From positions 4,154,001 to 4,218,000 of the forward strand of contig NC_029532.1 of assembly GCF_001577835.2 (NCBI RefSeq): 64,000 nucleotides of DNA, in the 5' to 3' direction. Position 1 is the stretch's first letter. Each line of letters opens with the position of its first letter. Shown here one piece after another: positions 48,189-61,095 of this stretch. A program made the translations under genes and the position numbers. The DNA comes from Coturnix japonica (Eukaryota; Chordata; Aves; Galliformes; Phasianidae). The notes beneath the pieces were generated by a model. The model was not told the origin of the DNA. It saw nothing but the letters and a program-made list of their open reading frames with translations, and ran no database searches.

Positions 48189-48719
48189 CTTTGGTGGGTG
48201 TGTAAAGGCTCCTGGGCAGGAGGGCTGTGAGCCAGGGACATGGGTGGCCATGGAGCAAGGGATGTGGGTGAGCAAGTGCTGGTGCAGGTGGCTCCTTGCA
48301 GAGCTGCTTGTTCCCACCACTGCAGAAGGACGTTGCAGGGCATCCTCCAGCCTTGTGGAAATTTGCTGGCTTTGCTGAAACAAAAATCAGAGAGCCTAGG
48401 AGCTGCAGTGGGCTCCTTCCAAATGAGCGCATGGCTCTCAGTGTTTCCTACAGCACTGATCTGAAGTCCCTGGGCCCCCTAAGGGTGCTTCAGCCTGACA
48501 CCCACCTCCCCTGACCCTCCCCCATCTGATACCACTGAGCTCGTGTCAGGTCTGACTTCATCCACAGAGTTTTCTCCTCTCTAAGCCCTCAGCTTTTCTC
48601 CCCATGGTTGGGGGGGCACCAAGGGGCCCCATTTCTGGTCCCTGCTCAGCTGCAACCCTTTCTCTCACCCTGCAGTGTCAGCCCCCTTCACAGCTCCCCA
48701 ACAGGAGAGGCAGGCAGAG

Positions 48720-49127
48720 AGAAACCAGCGGATGAATAATTTATTATAACGATGCAAAATAGGGTTTTAAAACTCTCCCCATATAAATATTTATTTTTGA
48801 CTCGTTAGCACCGCAGCTGCCACCCCCCCAACCCCCCCTTTCCCTTCTTCCAAGCCTTCTCTTTTTCCTTTTCGAAGCCCCCGACAGCCATGCAACTACC
48901 ACGGCTGCGCTTGTTCGCCTTTGCTCCGTCTGCCTGTCTCTCCCGCGCTCGCTTTTCACATGATCTGAGCCCCGGTGCCAAACGCTTCCCGGGAAGGAGA
49001 AAAAACTCTTTTCTCGTGCACACACACACAAAACAACAACTGGGGAAGGAGAGGGAGGGGAGAAAAGCAGGGGGGAGAAAGAAATACAGAAACACATACA
49101 CAGGCACACGCACAAAACCCTTTGAAG
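48720..49127 (-). other. Possible terminal exon or 3' end of a minus-strand transcript
   Basis: Read on the minus strand, an acceptor-like CCCTTCACAG is followed by about 400 nt that end in an AT-rich segment with two AATAAA signals (48790-48795 and 48740-48745). The frame is Arg/Lys rich with no domain, so the transcript would be non-coding or this would be UTR. The abrupt change at 48720 supports a 3' end. No RNA evidence. Confidence 0.35.
48740..48795 (-). terminator. Pair of minus-strand poly(A) signals
   Basis: AATAAA on the minus strand at 48790-48795 and 48740-48745, in an AT-rich island within GC-rich DNA. The paired signals would fit cleavage near 48720. Confidence 0.4.
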
Positions 49128-49139
49128 CCTGTGAAGGGT

Positions 49140-49310
49140 AAGGGTTGTTTCTGTGGTAACGGCGCAGGGATTGGCGGCGGGCGGCGAGGCCCTCAATCCC
49201 GCGGCGGTGCTGAGTGATTAATGAGCCGTCGCTGGGCTGCACGGCCATGCACAGGCCGGGCCCCCGCCATCTTGCTGAGCTCAACAAGGGTTCTCCATGC
49301 TCTGCCCAGC
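49140..49310. promoter_or_regulatory. CpG-rich promoter-like block with a YY1 site
   Basis: A dense CpG patch in CpG-poor DNA. It has GATTGGCGGCGG (49169-49180, NF-Y/E2F-like), ATTAATGAGCCGTCG, and CCGCCATCTTG (49265-49275), which on the minus strand is CAAGATGGCGG, a perfect YY1 site. YY1 sites usually lie just downstream of a start site in the sense direction, which would put a start near 49290 on the minus strand. Confidence 0.42.
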
Positions 49311-49394
49311 CTGGTGCCCTATGGGACAACAACCCCACAAGGGACTGAGCAATGTCTGCAGGCTTGATGGTGCTGGAGCATCGCTGCGGCTACA

Positions 49395-49510
49395 GGCCTC
49401 GTTCCATCCCATAGGCCTCACCCTTTCCTACAGGCCTCACCCTATCCCATAGGCCTTGCCCCGTCCTGCAGACCTCATCCCATAGTCCTCGTCCTGCCCT
49501 GTAGGCCTTG
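49395..49510. repeat. Minisatellite, 19-bp unit, about six copies
   Basis: Units of the form 'ggcctcaccctatcccata' repeat six times with small changes; one copy is shortened to 14 bp. A seventh unit begins at the right edge. Confidence 0.9.
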
Positions 49511-49625
49511 TTTCAACACTGGTTCCATGGAGGTTTAGCGGTACTGGGGGGTCAGAGCTATGTGTGGTAGTACCCAGCGTTTGTCCCATTGCTGAGCACA
49601 TTAGGGCTCTGCCACTCCATTCTGC

Positions 49626-49680
49626 CATGTTTAGGGTTATGTTTAGGGCCATGGCTGCCGTGTTTAGGGCCATGGCTGAT
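49626..49680. repeat. Short tandem repeat with TGTTTAGGG units
   Basis: Two full units of 'tgtttagggccatggctg' type plus a partial one. The TTTAGGG core is shared with plant telomeres, but here it is only a local repeat. Confidence 0.75.
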
Positions 49681-52600
49681 TGGCTTGGCAATAGCAGGGT
49701 GCTGGTACTTCTCACCATGAGCTGCAGCTCCTGGGGAACCAACACACCGTTTTGTTCCTTTTCTTTTTTTTAAAAAACACACGCTATTCACATCTCTTGT
49801 GCAAACAATAATAATGAGTGAGTTTCAAATCTCTTTCCCCCAAAATAGCCAAACCGGAGCATGCACAGCCTTTCCAGAGCTGCTGCCTGAAACAGATGTG
49901 CTGCCAGTAAGGCAGCTATTTATAATGTGCAGCGTTCCCTTTTAAGCCGTAGTGACTCCAGCCCTCGGCTCTCGCGTTCATCAGCTCCTTTTGAAGCCTG
50001 CAGCTCTAATCCAGTGACTGTTCTGGTGCTGCTAAAATCTCGTAAACCCACCAGGATGCCAGCAAGCCGGAGCCCTGCCTGCTCTCTGCCTTCAGAGGTG
50101 GTTTGTCATCTCTGGGGGCTGCTGGGCATGGAGGCAGCAATGGGTTTGGACAGCACCTCCCTCCCTAGTGTTCCAATCCCAGATCCAAATGGGAGAGGTT
50201 TTTCCATAGAGAAAAGGCTGTTGAGGGTTTGAGCCTGGTGTATTTAAGCCTTAGAAGCTGTTTGCAGAATCAGTGAAATTAGAGGCATGGTGAAAGTGAT
50301 GGAGGAAAACTGGGGAGATTTGTCTTGAAAAGGAGGTTCAAAGGGGCTGGCCAGCCTGAGGCTCCTGTAGTGTAGCTGGAGAACCACTGTATGAGCTGGT
50401 GGTGCAGGGGCAATGGGACTGCACTCTTTGGGGATGCATGTTGCTCACAGATACTGTCCAGCCCCATTGTGCTGGAGTGCCCATGGCCATGCACTGCTGC
50501 TGCTTTATGTCTGTTGTGTGCTGATGAATAAGTTTGTTGGTATTTCAGGGCGGGGAGCAGGTGGTTGGGCAACACAGCCTACGTGGGGAAGCTGTTTCTT
50601 GCCAGGGCTGTTGCAGCAAGAAGGTCCTGGAGCACTGTGACCGACAGAACCGGCCAGGCTGGTGCAGCCGCTCTGCGTGGGGCTGGGCCAGAGCAAGCAC
50701 AGCTCCGGGGCTTGGCCACAGGTTTGGTTTACACTACTCCATTCAAACCCTGTGCATTGAGCATGGCTTGAGCATGTCTCTCCCTTCCCAGCTGATGTCT
50801 AGAGTATTGTCCCCAGCCTGGCATGGCACAGCCAGGTTCTCCATATGGAAATCTTGCAAGACACCCCAAAAAGCAGCCCACAGTGAGCTGCTGTTTTTGC
50901 TCTAGTGGCATACATTTATCTGCTGCTTTGTAGATACCATGGGACAGGGGTTGTGTGTCAGTGGGCAGAGAACACCTTGATCCCCATACTCTGCCCTCTG
51001 AATTCCAAATCCCATCTCTAATATGACCATTAATTTACCCAGTTCCACATCTTGTGTTGAGAGTGGGCACTGGCTTATCCTCCTGCCCAGTTAGCTCATG
51101 CCCTGGGCACTCTGGAGAAGAGGATCGTGATTTTAAACTGGAATGATGAGCCATCTCCAGCTAAGGGTGGGAACTGGGAAGGAGCCAAGGATGGGCTGCC
51201 CTAGCAGGGCTATAGCAGTGTGACAGTAGGTTTAACTCATTCTGGTGGGGACATGGAGGTGTGTTCCCATGAGGCTGGCAGCCTTGGCCAAGATCAGAAC
51301 CTTCCTGGTTTCCAGTACTTACAGATAAACATTTGTGCCTGAAAGAGGTACTAATGCGGCTCATAGCAGAGAAGCCTCTTAAAAGCCAGTCTTGTTGCAG
51401 CGATGTTAATTATTAATAGGATGTGGGGAAGAAAACACTGGAAAACCCCAACAGATAGAGCCAAGCTGCTGCTTCATCTGTGTCCAGCAGTGCAGGCCTA
51501 TCTTCCCCTGACCCAAGGGGAGATTCACAGATCTCTTTTGTCGTGACTGCTGTCGGCAAGAGCACAAATCTTAATGGAGAGGCTCAGCTGTCCCTCTGAA
51601 AGCCACAGCCATCAGAAACCAAGGAGCTTAGTGACTCATGTGGGGCTGAGCAAAGATTCAGCCCCCTGGAGGGATGTGGGCCCTCTTGGCAGCATCTCTG
51701 CTCAGCAGGTTTGGCAAGGTGCTGGGATGGCAGAGCCCCGCAGGACAGAGGTGCTGGGGGTCCCTGCAGGTATGTGGGGACAGGATGGGACCTGAGGTGG
51801 GGCTCTGAGTGCACTTAAACAGGGAGCTAGAGCTGGGGGATCTCCTCAGAGCAGCATTCATGGAAAACAAGCTAATAGGGAAATCCTCGTGGACCTTGCA
51901 CGCTTCCTCCACCAGATCTGACCACAGGTATCAGGGATGTCTCTGTCAGGACCCCCAGCCTCCCCTGGCTGGGTCTCCTCTCCCTTTGCCCCTTCCTGCT
52001 CCCTCATTCCCTTTCTCTCCCTCTCTTCCCTGCATTCCACCCCCTCCAGACTCCTCGGTGGGGCATTGATTTTTCCATCCGTCAGCGAAACGCCTGAGGA
52101 AAATGAAAGAGCATCTTCGTGATCGATCAGGAGAACTCTTCAGCCTGGGGGTCAGCGAGGGCTGGAATCAGCTGCTCCCCTGGCATATAATTACCCCCTC
52201 TCTCCCAAGCCTGGGTATTTCACATGCCCATGGGAGCAGCTTTCTTGCTGCAGGGCTGGGAAGTTGCTTGCTGAAAACCTCCCTATGGTGCCTTGATGCT
52301 GCACCTGCAGGTGAGAGGAGCTGCCTGTGAGTGTGCCGGGTTCTGCTATTGCTGGAGCTGAGCACTGTGTGCTTGTGCTGGCTTTGTTCAGAGTGGTGTG
52401 AGTGGGTGTGAGCACACAGCACCCTCTCCAGCATCGATCACTGTGCATAGCAAATTCTGTGCAGTGCTTTGTAAGGATGGGCGGCTTTGAGGCTTTGAGC
52501 TTAAAGAATCTGAAAGGAAACAAAATCCAATAGGAGTTGGGCACCCAACTCCGTTCTCTCTTTTGAAGATCTCATTTGAAGGAGGTGCCGTCCAGGCCAT

Positions 52601-53969
52601 GCCGCACAAACAGACATCCTCGTTAATGGCCCAGAGGGGCCTGTTTACATGTTGGGGTTTGCTGTTGGTATGGCACTGCTCCCTGGGATGTGCTTGTGTG
52701 AAGGTTACTACATTTGGTCTAGTGACACAGTAGTGAATATTTGTCCTTTGGACTTGACTGAAGGAAGGAGCTTTGGAGACTGAGCAGTACTTGTGCTCCA
52801 TTGATCTTTCTGCTGCTGCCCCAAAGTTCTTTAGATATTGTTCCCGTAGATATTGTTCACTCTGTTCCTGATCTAGGTACGGAGCTTTCAGACATGGAGG
52901 TGCACATCACATGGCTGGCTGAAGCTTGCTGGATGACATGGAGGTCCCCAAGTTTTCCATGGTAAGCTGTGCGTTCCAGGAGCTGTAAGAGAGTAAGGGG
53001 CAATGCAAGCCAAGGTTCTGCTCCCTCATCCCTCTAGGCTTGTCACGTCCTCTTCCCCGGTGAGCCTGGTTGCAGGCTATACCTTCACCCACGTGCCTCC
53101 ACCAGCATCTGCAGCCTTTCATTCCTTGGTCTGCAGATGATCCAGGGACTGGTTGTTGTCCCACATTCTGCAGCCCCAGGAATGCCACTATTATGAGGAA
53201 ACTCATCCTTCCCAATCCCCTGTTTTTCCGTGCTGGCTGGCAATGGGTACCTAAGGAAGGAGAGCAGGGCAGAAAAACAGTAGCAGGGTGAGGAAGCAAA
53301 GCACCACGTTCCTGATGCCACCACAGCTGGTTCAGGCCAAGCAAGGCAGAGTGCTGTGGGACAAGGACAATGCAAATCTCTGGCTTTCTCCCCCAAAACC
53401 AGCAGGCATAAGTTTGCTCTGGCATGGATGTGTTACAGATGCTGAATGCTGACGCTGCTGTGGAGAGCTGGCTGTGGAGCTGTAGGTAAGGCTGAACTGA
53501 GTTTATCTGTTTTGCAGATAATGTCTTCTTGCTGAAAGCAGCTGAAACAGCTGCATCCTGATTTTGTTGGAAAGTTTATTTTACAACATGTAATGTTAGC
53601 TAACCCTGTGTCCCTGGTAAAGCTGTGACATAAAGCCCCATCCTTCCTCTGGGGTCATTTGGCAGCAGTCTGGCAATCAGAAGAACTTTGTTTAACCTGT
53701 GAGTGCTGTGTCCCTATATAAACGTGGATCTAACCCAGTTTCCTTGAATCTGTGTCGCTCTGTTGACAGCAAGGGGGAGAGGCGGGTTGATGCAGGTGGG
53801 TAATCTGGGATAATAATCCTTGCAAACAGAGTGAGCTGTCACCAGGCAATGTTGCTGTTGGGTTCAGTGCAGGTAATGGGAATGGAGGGGGGAGAATTTT
53901 AGGGTATCTCCATTGACCTGCCACCTTGCTGACCATCCTTGCCCATGTCCCTTGCTCTTCCCTCTGCGT
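49681..53969. other. Gene-free stretch
   Basis: No gene recognised. 49780-49930 is AT-richer and complex. Open frames on both strands lack domains. Confidence 0.4.
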
Positions 53970-54265
53970 TCTCTCTCCCAGGACTGTATAATGAAGATAA
54001 AATACTACCTGACTTGCTGGGGAGCTCGGAGCCCAATTAAGAAGTAAACATTAATTAAAGTGAGCTCCTGTTCATATCCTGTACACCTCGGTGGGGCACT
54101 GGAAGCCCTGGGATGTGGGAGTGCAAGGTTGCAACAGAGACAAAACAATACACTCTGAGACTGCTCACCAGAAAGTGGATCCATGTGTTAATCTGGGAAA
54201 AGGAGCCCGAAAATAATTGCAAATCCTTCACGACTTTGTTGTAATTACTCGCCGATAGGATGTAG
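53970..54265. promoter_or_regulatory. Candidate conserved non-coding element
   Basis: It holds 'actgtataatgaagataaaa', 'cccaattaagaagtaaacat' followed by TAATTAAAG, and GAAAATAATTGCAAATCC then 'tgttgtaattactcgccgat' (54238-54257), several homeodomain cores with retained CpGs. Confidence 0.38.
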
Positions 54266-57200
54266 GCAGGAAAAATGCCCGCTCTGCACTCAAGCCTTCC
54301 TGGTTCTGGTTGGCCCCACAACCAGGGCCAGGCTATGTTAACCATGGGGCTGGTGCGAGAACAGATGGAAATCTGGGTGGAAGAAGTAAATGGCTGCAGT
54401 GCTTGAGGTCATTGGTTCCCTGGTGCCTGGGTTAGTCCCTGGCTTGGCTGCATGCAGGAGACACATAGGCGTCATGGCACTGATAGTGCCCTGGCCATCA
54501 GCACAGCCCTGTGCACCAGCACCTACGGACATAGAGACCTGGCCCCTCCTGGCTGCCCAGCTGCCTTTCCGCTAATGCTCATCTAATTAACCAGCAGCCT
54601 GGAGTGGCTGAAACCAGGGCAGCGGGAGAGCGAAGGGTTTTATCCAATAGGTTCCTGTCTCCAGCTCAGGAACCAGAAGAAAAACCCTTTTCGTATGTTC
54701 TGATCGATAAGCAGGTGGTGTTCCTCCTCCCCTTCCTTTCACCTTCTCCAACTCATCTTTCTCCTCCTGGGCCAAGGATGCTCATCAGAGCCTGCTCCTG
54801 TGTGGGGCTGAGCTCTGTACCCAGGGCATTCTGCAGCTCTTGCTTTGTCCCAGGGCTGCCGTGCGTGCCATAGCACACGTGCTGCACATCCAAGCGACAC
54901 CAGCACGCTGGGCACAGCACAGTGAGCTCCCAGGGGGTATCTGAAAGAGCAAGCCTTGGCAATAACTGGGGCAGGATCCCTCCTTCGGGGGGGATTTTCA
55001 ATCAGTGACATCTCTGAAGAGACAGTTGCTTCCTCCCCCCCCCTCACTGTCAGCACCGCTACAGGACTGTGAGCAAGGCAGAATCTGACCAGCAACTTTT
55101 GTGCTGAATATGTAGCGTCAGGGGTTAACAAGAAGCAGCATTTTGTTTTGCTGTGCGTGTTTGGTCTCTGGAAGGAGTTGTTTCAGCTGATGTACATACA
55201 TTCTTCTTCCTAAGGTGTCTTCTGAAAATTAGCTCCAGCATGTCATCAGCAGTGGAGAAATGATTATGGAAAAGCAGCTGTCTGTCCCCTCCTGCCAACT
55301 CCCAGCGAGACAGCAGGAGGGGGAATGGCTCCTCTGGGTGCTGGCTGCTGGCAGCAGCTCCCTCGGTGCCTGGTGCCAGGCGCTGGTGTATGGAGACAGC
55401 TTGAAACTCTGGCCTTTTCCACCTCATCTCAATGAACTGGCTGAGAATTGGCCATGCAGTGCCCAGACCGGCGTTCATTGTCAGGCCACCTCCATCAACT
55501 GGAAGGGGCTTTAATAACATCAACGGTGCAGCAGGAGCTGTGGAAGAGGCTGGCAGGAGATGTGGTGCTGTCTCAGCACTGTCAATGTGCAGAGCAGGGA
55601 CGTTTTGGAGGGGTAGAGCAGCCCTATATGTGTCCCCATGGCTTCTCACAGATGAATCTCATCCACCCAGGGGCAGCTGTCATGGGAAGGATCTGCAGAG
55701 GGAGCTGAGGGTCTCCTGCTGCTCCTGGCCCGATGCTGTCACTGAGCATTTTTTTAACAATAAGAAAGTTGTGTAAATCTTCACCCAACCGTCAGCCTGC
55801 TCATGCAGCCTGGAAGGCCTCTGCTCTAACTTCTGTATTGTTTCTCCCCATAGGAGAGGAATTACTGTCCTATTTCTTCATGCCAGAATGAGGAACTGGA
55901 AACAGGCTGAAGGGGAAAGGAGCTGGATGAGTGTCCCAGAGACCTTACAGGCTCAGAGGAAGACTGGCCAGGCTTAGGTTACTGTCCCTCTGCCCCTTCC
56001 CTGGTACCTCTGACACCAATTAGGAGCTGGGTTTATTAGCTGTGCTCCTGCTCCAGTCTCCAAACACCACCAAGCAGCGTCTGAGCCCGGTGCAGGATGC
56101 AGAGTGTCTCAGGATGCTGCAGCCAAGAGGGAGGTGAGCCTGCACCTGGCAGTGGGGAGCCCAGCCGCAGCCAGATGCGAGCTCCTTCCCCACTCTCCCC
56201 CCTTCCCCTTGCCCTAGCCTCAGGCCAAACAGGGAAAATCCTTCAGCAGAACCCCAGCTGGGGCTGCTCGCTGCCTTTCCATAGCAACAGTCCATCAGGG
56301 GGTCAGAGTCAGCAGCGAAAAATGCTTTCTCGCCTTGCCTGCCGGTCGCTATTTTGATTGCATTCCTGGGGAGCTGGGCTGCAGATGTGGTCTCCTTATC
56401 TTGGGAAGGTCTGAGTCAGTTTTTCCCTGATGGAGCAGGCAGCTGAAGTCTGGAGGGAGAAATAAATAGCTTCAAAGGCACGCTGGGGGTGTTGCTTGGT
56501 GGGGAAAAAGTGGTGGTACCACTCTCCATCCTGTACTCATGGTGCCCACATGGCACAGCACACATACAGGAGATAAAATGCTGCAAAGCAGCGTTCAGAC
56601 AGCCCTGATGTCTTGGCCAAAGGAAAAGGAGACCAGGACTGCTGCTCCTTGGATGACCTGAGTGACATGTCCAATGGAGAGGCACCAAGTTCACCCCACC
56701 ATTGTGTGTCCAGGCTGTGTGATGCTCCTCAACACACCAGCACATCTGCAGCTGTGTGGCAGATGTGGCAGCTCACAAGCTGGTTGCCTTGTGCTCAGCC
56801 TGTGAGTGAAGCAGGATCTGACCCTGTCCTCTGGTTGCTTTTCTGCTCAAAATCTTGCTACCCGATGCTGCACTGGGGAGAGGTGATGTCTCCATGCGTA
56901 GCAGTGTTGTCAGGAATGGTGAATCTCTTAGTGACTGGTCCAGGCTTCACTCTGGAAGCTGAGCTAGAAACCAGGGTTCAACTTGGTCAGAGACAAGGGA
57001 AGGTCTTGTGTAAGGTGCTGCTAGCAACCTGAAGTGTTAATGCGTCCATGGGCCATGCACTAGATAATCATCAGCCCATCCTAGGGAAAGCAGTAAGCCA
57101 CAATAAATGTTAAGCACATTGCAAGTTTTTCTTCTATTAGCAAGATCCTCAGCTCAGGTTTCCCCAAAGCCTGGTAGCTCAGTGAGCAGTTCTTTCTTGT

Positions 57201-60200
57201 CCTTTGTATTTTGCTTTTTCTGGGTGAGAAAGGGGCATGTAGAACCCCATGTGGTTTTGGAGAAGGATGGTGAGTGTGGGGCTCCAGAGATGAAGGTTCA
57301 GCAGGCAGGGCCTGGAGGGGGAGGAGGAGGGGATACCCTGTAGTCCCTACACCCACTGCAATGGGATCAGGGGCAGCAACGCTGGGTTCAGCAGGGCACC
57401 AAGGGATGTCCCATGCCACCAGGTATGGGGGAACTGCTTAGGATCTGCCCTCCTGGAGCTGCAGCGAGAGCCAGGACTCGGGAGAAGGTTTCTATAGCAA
57501 CAGCTGCCACTCACTCCCCATCTCAGATGTAAATGAGGTAGGATTTTATTAGTGTGCAGAATTTCATTGGTGGGAGCTGGCAGAAGGACCTGCTGAATTC
57601 GTGGCAGAAGCGTGTTGGAGTCAGAAGCCTCTTCAGGAGTTTAGAGCAGGACATGGTTTGGGGCATCCTGCATTGCTCTGTGCCTTGATTTCTGTCCCAG
57701 TGACTGTGTGCAAATCTGAACAGCTCTGGGTTTTCCAGGTCTCAGTCACAAGGCTGGGGATGGGACACAGAGACAGTGTGTATGGTTGGCTGCTTTGCCC
57801 CAAAGCCTGGCAGAGAGGCACTGTAGGGTGAGCTCCCTGTGCTGCCTCCTGGATGAGACCCTGATGGAGGCACAGCCATGAGGTATGGAAGCCCAAAGCC
57901 CCTCTCTTTGACAGTTAGGAAGACCAACAAGGATATCACAATAGTGGGCCTGATATCATTGCCTAGAAGCTAGTACAGCTGCTGTTTGGGTTTGTTAGAG
58001 CAGCACTTGTGGGCTGCAGGCAGTGCAGAGAGAAGACCAATGCATGTAATGCTTCTTGCCATACATATCTTGTAGCCCAAGTTTGAGCAGATGGGTCAGG
58101 AAAGAATCAGTCTCACATCAGCCTACCGGAGAGCTGCATTCAGGCCTCAGCTTAGGCAGTTCTGAGGTCCTGAGATGGGAGTTCCCATACTTCATCACCA
58201 GCTGAGCCATTCCTTTTGCAAAGTGGTTTCTCCAAAGTGCTAACAATATGAATGGCCACAGCTGGGGCAGCACTGCCTCCGGGTGCTCTCAGTTAAAAGC
58301 TCAATGATGAAGCAAGGTGCTGGTCTAGCAGAAGTGCTGAGAGCCACCCAAGGTTTTCAGTCAAAGAGGTAGGAAACTGGGGGCTGCTTTCTGAGGGTTG
58401 TGGGTATGACTATAGTAGGGGTTCTTGCTTGCATGAAGGCACTGATGTTGGGCTCTTGAGCTGGTGGTTAGGTGGGATCATGGCTGGTTGTCAGATGGGC
58501 TCAGCTCCTGCTTAAGTTTCTTTATGAACATCCAGGTTCTTGAAGAAGTGGAAGCTCTGTGGAGCTGTGATGGTGAATGCTGCTCTGCTGGGACCTGTCC
58601 TCTTCACTTCCTCAAACACAAGCAAATAAGAAGTGATTGTGATGCTAGCTGCTGTCTCCAGATCAAAAGGTTAGTGTGAAAAATCTTGCTTTCTACTATG
58701 CTTTCCAGTTTCTGTGGCTGGGATCCATGCTTTCAGCCCTCTTATTTCTTCTAGCCATGAGGGCTGTGACTTGGTTTGTGTTTTGCTTTTAGCGAGAGTT
58801 ATGAATTTGGGTTTGTTTTTCTCCCTCTGTAACTTCGTGCCTCTGTGAGCTGAGGCTCTGTGGAAGTCAGAAGGTTTCACGCTACTTTGTGACAGTGCTG
58901 TGATATTTGCCAGTGTTGGGTTATAATTGGATGGTGTGCAGTTATAATATTCATATGCTTGTGTGCAGAAAAAAATAAATGGGCTGGAAGAGCCCTTGAA
59001 ATGTTGGAAGTGTGAAGCTGGGTGGGTGGCAAATGCCAAGGGGATGCTGTGTGCCCGGATTGGGGCTCCTGCTGTGGCCAGTGTTGTGCTGGTACAGCTG
59101 CTATGAAGCACAGCCTTCAAGGCATGTGTTTGCTTGCAAGATAAATTGGCCTTTTGTAGGGGACTGTGTCCTGAGCATGATGAAAATGCCAAATGTGCTG
59201 ATAATGCAACTTGAAAAGGATCCACGGGGGTTTTATGCTGGTGTCTTGAATGCTATTGTGAGTAGGGAAGAGTGAGTGGGGTGACTGGGCTGTGAGCTGT
59301 GCAGTGGGGTCAGTCCTGATGTGGGAGACATGAAGCAGGGTTGAAATGGAGGTGTTGGGTGGGGAGCATGTGGTGTGTGTAGTCAGATGAGGGCATGGAG
59401 GGCTCTGTCTTTAGTGCCTCTGTATTGAACTTAAGCTTCAGGTCTTGGGGCCAAGTGATGCTGAGTGAGTTTTGTCTGAGTTCACAGATGGGAACGTAGC
59501 AGCTCAGTAACACTCAGGTTTGGGAGGAGGCCCTGAGAATGCACCCAGAGGCCCTGACTTGGAAAACTGACCTTTGCTGAAAGCAGCTAATCATGTGCAA
59601 GTCTTAAGCATGTCCTTCAGTTCCATTGAAGAAAATAGACTTGAAGTGCATGCTTGAATCTAAGTGCATGCTGAAGTATGTTCATGGGCCTCAGATAGGG
59701 TAACGATGGCTGAAATGAAGACAGCCAGATACATTGGGAGATAGGGCTGCAGCACAGCCATGAGCTCTCTGTTTCACACAAGGCTGCTCCAGGTCTGGCA
59801 GCCCAAAGGACAGAGCCCTGGCTCTTTGCTGTCTTATGAATCCTCACTGCATCACCCTCATCCAGGCTCCATCCTTCCCTTTCCCCAAGGCTGCTCCTTC
59901 CCTTGCTTTGCCTACACTGTGCAAGTGCCTTGTTTGGATATTTGCTGCACATCAGCACAAAGCCAACCCTTTTTCTGTGCTTAGCAGGACAGAGCCAGCC
60001 CTGTGGCTGTGGTGGGGACATCCCTGGGCACCCCTGCCCCTGCCTGGCTTAGTGTTCCCCTCTGTGGCCGTGCATCTGGTTTGCTGGGAAGCCAGAGCCC
60101 GCGCTGAGCTCAAAACGCAGCAACAGCAGCCTCTGCTTTTCCACACGTTGGTATTTTTAGCTCTGCTGTGCATTAGCGTGCAGGAGCTCAAACTGCGAAG

Positions 60201-60708
60201 CCTGGCTGAGGTTTTATCTGTTGTGACAGCCCTTAGGGCTGTAGTCAGACACTCTCTCTCGCTTGCTCGCTCCCTCTCTCCTTTTTTCTTATTCCTTTTT
60301 TTTTAAAGTTTGCAGCTCGGATCTGCTCCCTCTGCATGGATACACTGTGCAGCTGCCAAGACAGGAGAGCAAAGGTGGCAGATAGGGTCCAAAGTGTGGT
60401 CCGAGCCCCTCTGCGAGGAAGCTCTGTTGAGGTCCTTTCTGTATTTTTCCATTCCTCCTTGTTGCCGATGTCAGGGCTGAAGCACTCCGAGCTGATGTTG
60501 CAGGATGAGGTGCTGGCTCCCTCTGACTGCCCTGACCCAAAGGGTCTTCAAAAAGCTGTGCTGATCGACAGCTGCACCGCTACTGGGAGCAGAAATCGGG
60601 GAGCAAAGGGCAGAGGCCAGCATATGCCAGGGTTCAGCAAGCAGATCTAGGGCTTCTGCTACTGCTGCTTTGTCCAAATCCCTTGCATCTATACCATCAC
60701 TGTAAGGC
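54266..60708. other. Gene-free stretch
   Basis: More than 6 kb without a recognised gene or repeat. AT-rich complex segments at 57520-57580 and 58900-58985 are the only marked features. Confidence 0.4.
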
Positions 60709-60915
60709 ACAGATCACAGAATCACAGAATTACCCGGGTTGGAAGGGACCTCAAGGATCATGTAGCTCCAACCCCCCTGCCCAGCAGGGCCACCAAACAT
60801 ACACCTTTACTAGATGAGGTTGCCCAGGGCCCCGTCCAACCTGGCCTTGAACACCTCCAAGGACGGGGCATCCACAACCTCACTGGGCAGCCTGTTCCAG
60901 GACCTAACCACTCTT

Positions 60916-60925
60916 NNNNNNNNNN
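60916..60925. other. Assembly gap (10 N), probably false
   Basis: The 12 bases before the gap (ctaaccactctt) are repeated immediately after it, as when two contigs that really overlap are joined end to end. Confidence 0.95.
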
Positions 60926-61095
60926 CTAACCACTCTTCTAGTAAAGAACTTTCCCCTAACATCCAACCTAAATCTTCCCTCCTTCAACTTAAAACCATTT
61001 CCCCGTGTCCTGCTATTATCAGCCCTTTTGAAGTGTTTACTCCCTTCCTGGGAGTAAGTTCCCTTCAGGTACTGAAAGGCTGCAATGAGGTCACC

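Noticed and set aside
48744-49196. Arg/Lys-rich minus-strand frame as a nuclear protein
   Set aside because: The basic stretch comes from purine-rich low-complexity DNA; poly(A)-signal context suggests UTR or non-coding RNA.
49626-49680. TTTAGGG units as interstitial telomere sequence
   Set aside because: Vertebrate telomeres are TTAGGG; the units here are 20-odd bp with other sequence between the cores, so it is an ordinary short tandem repeat.
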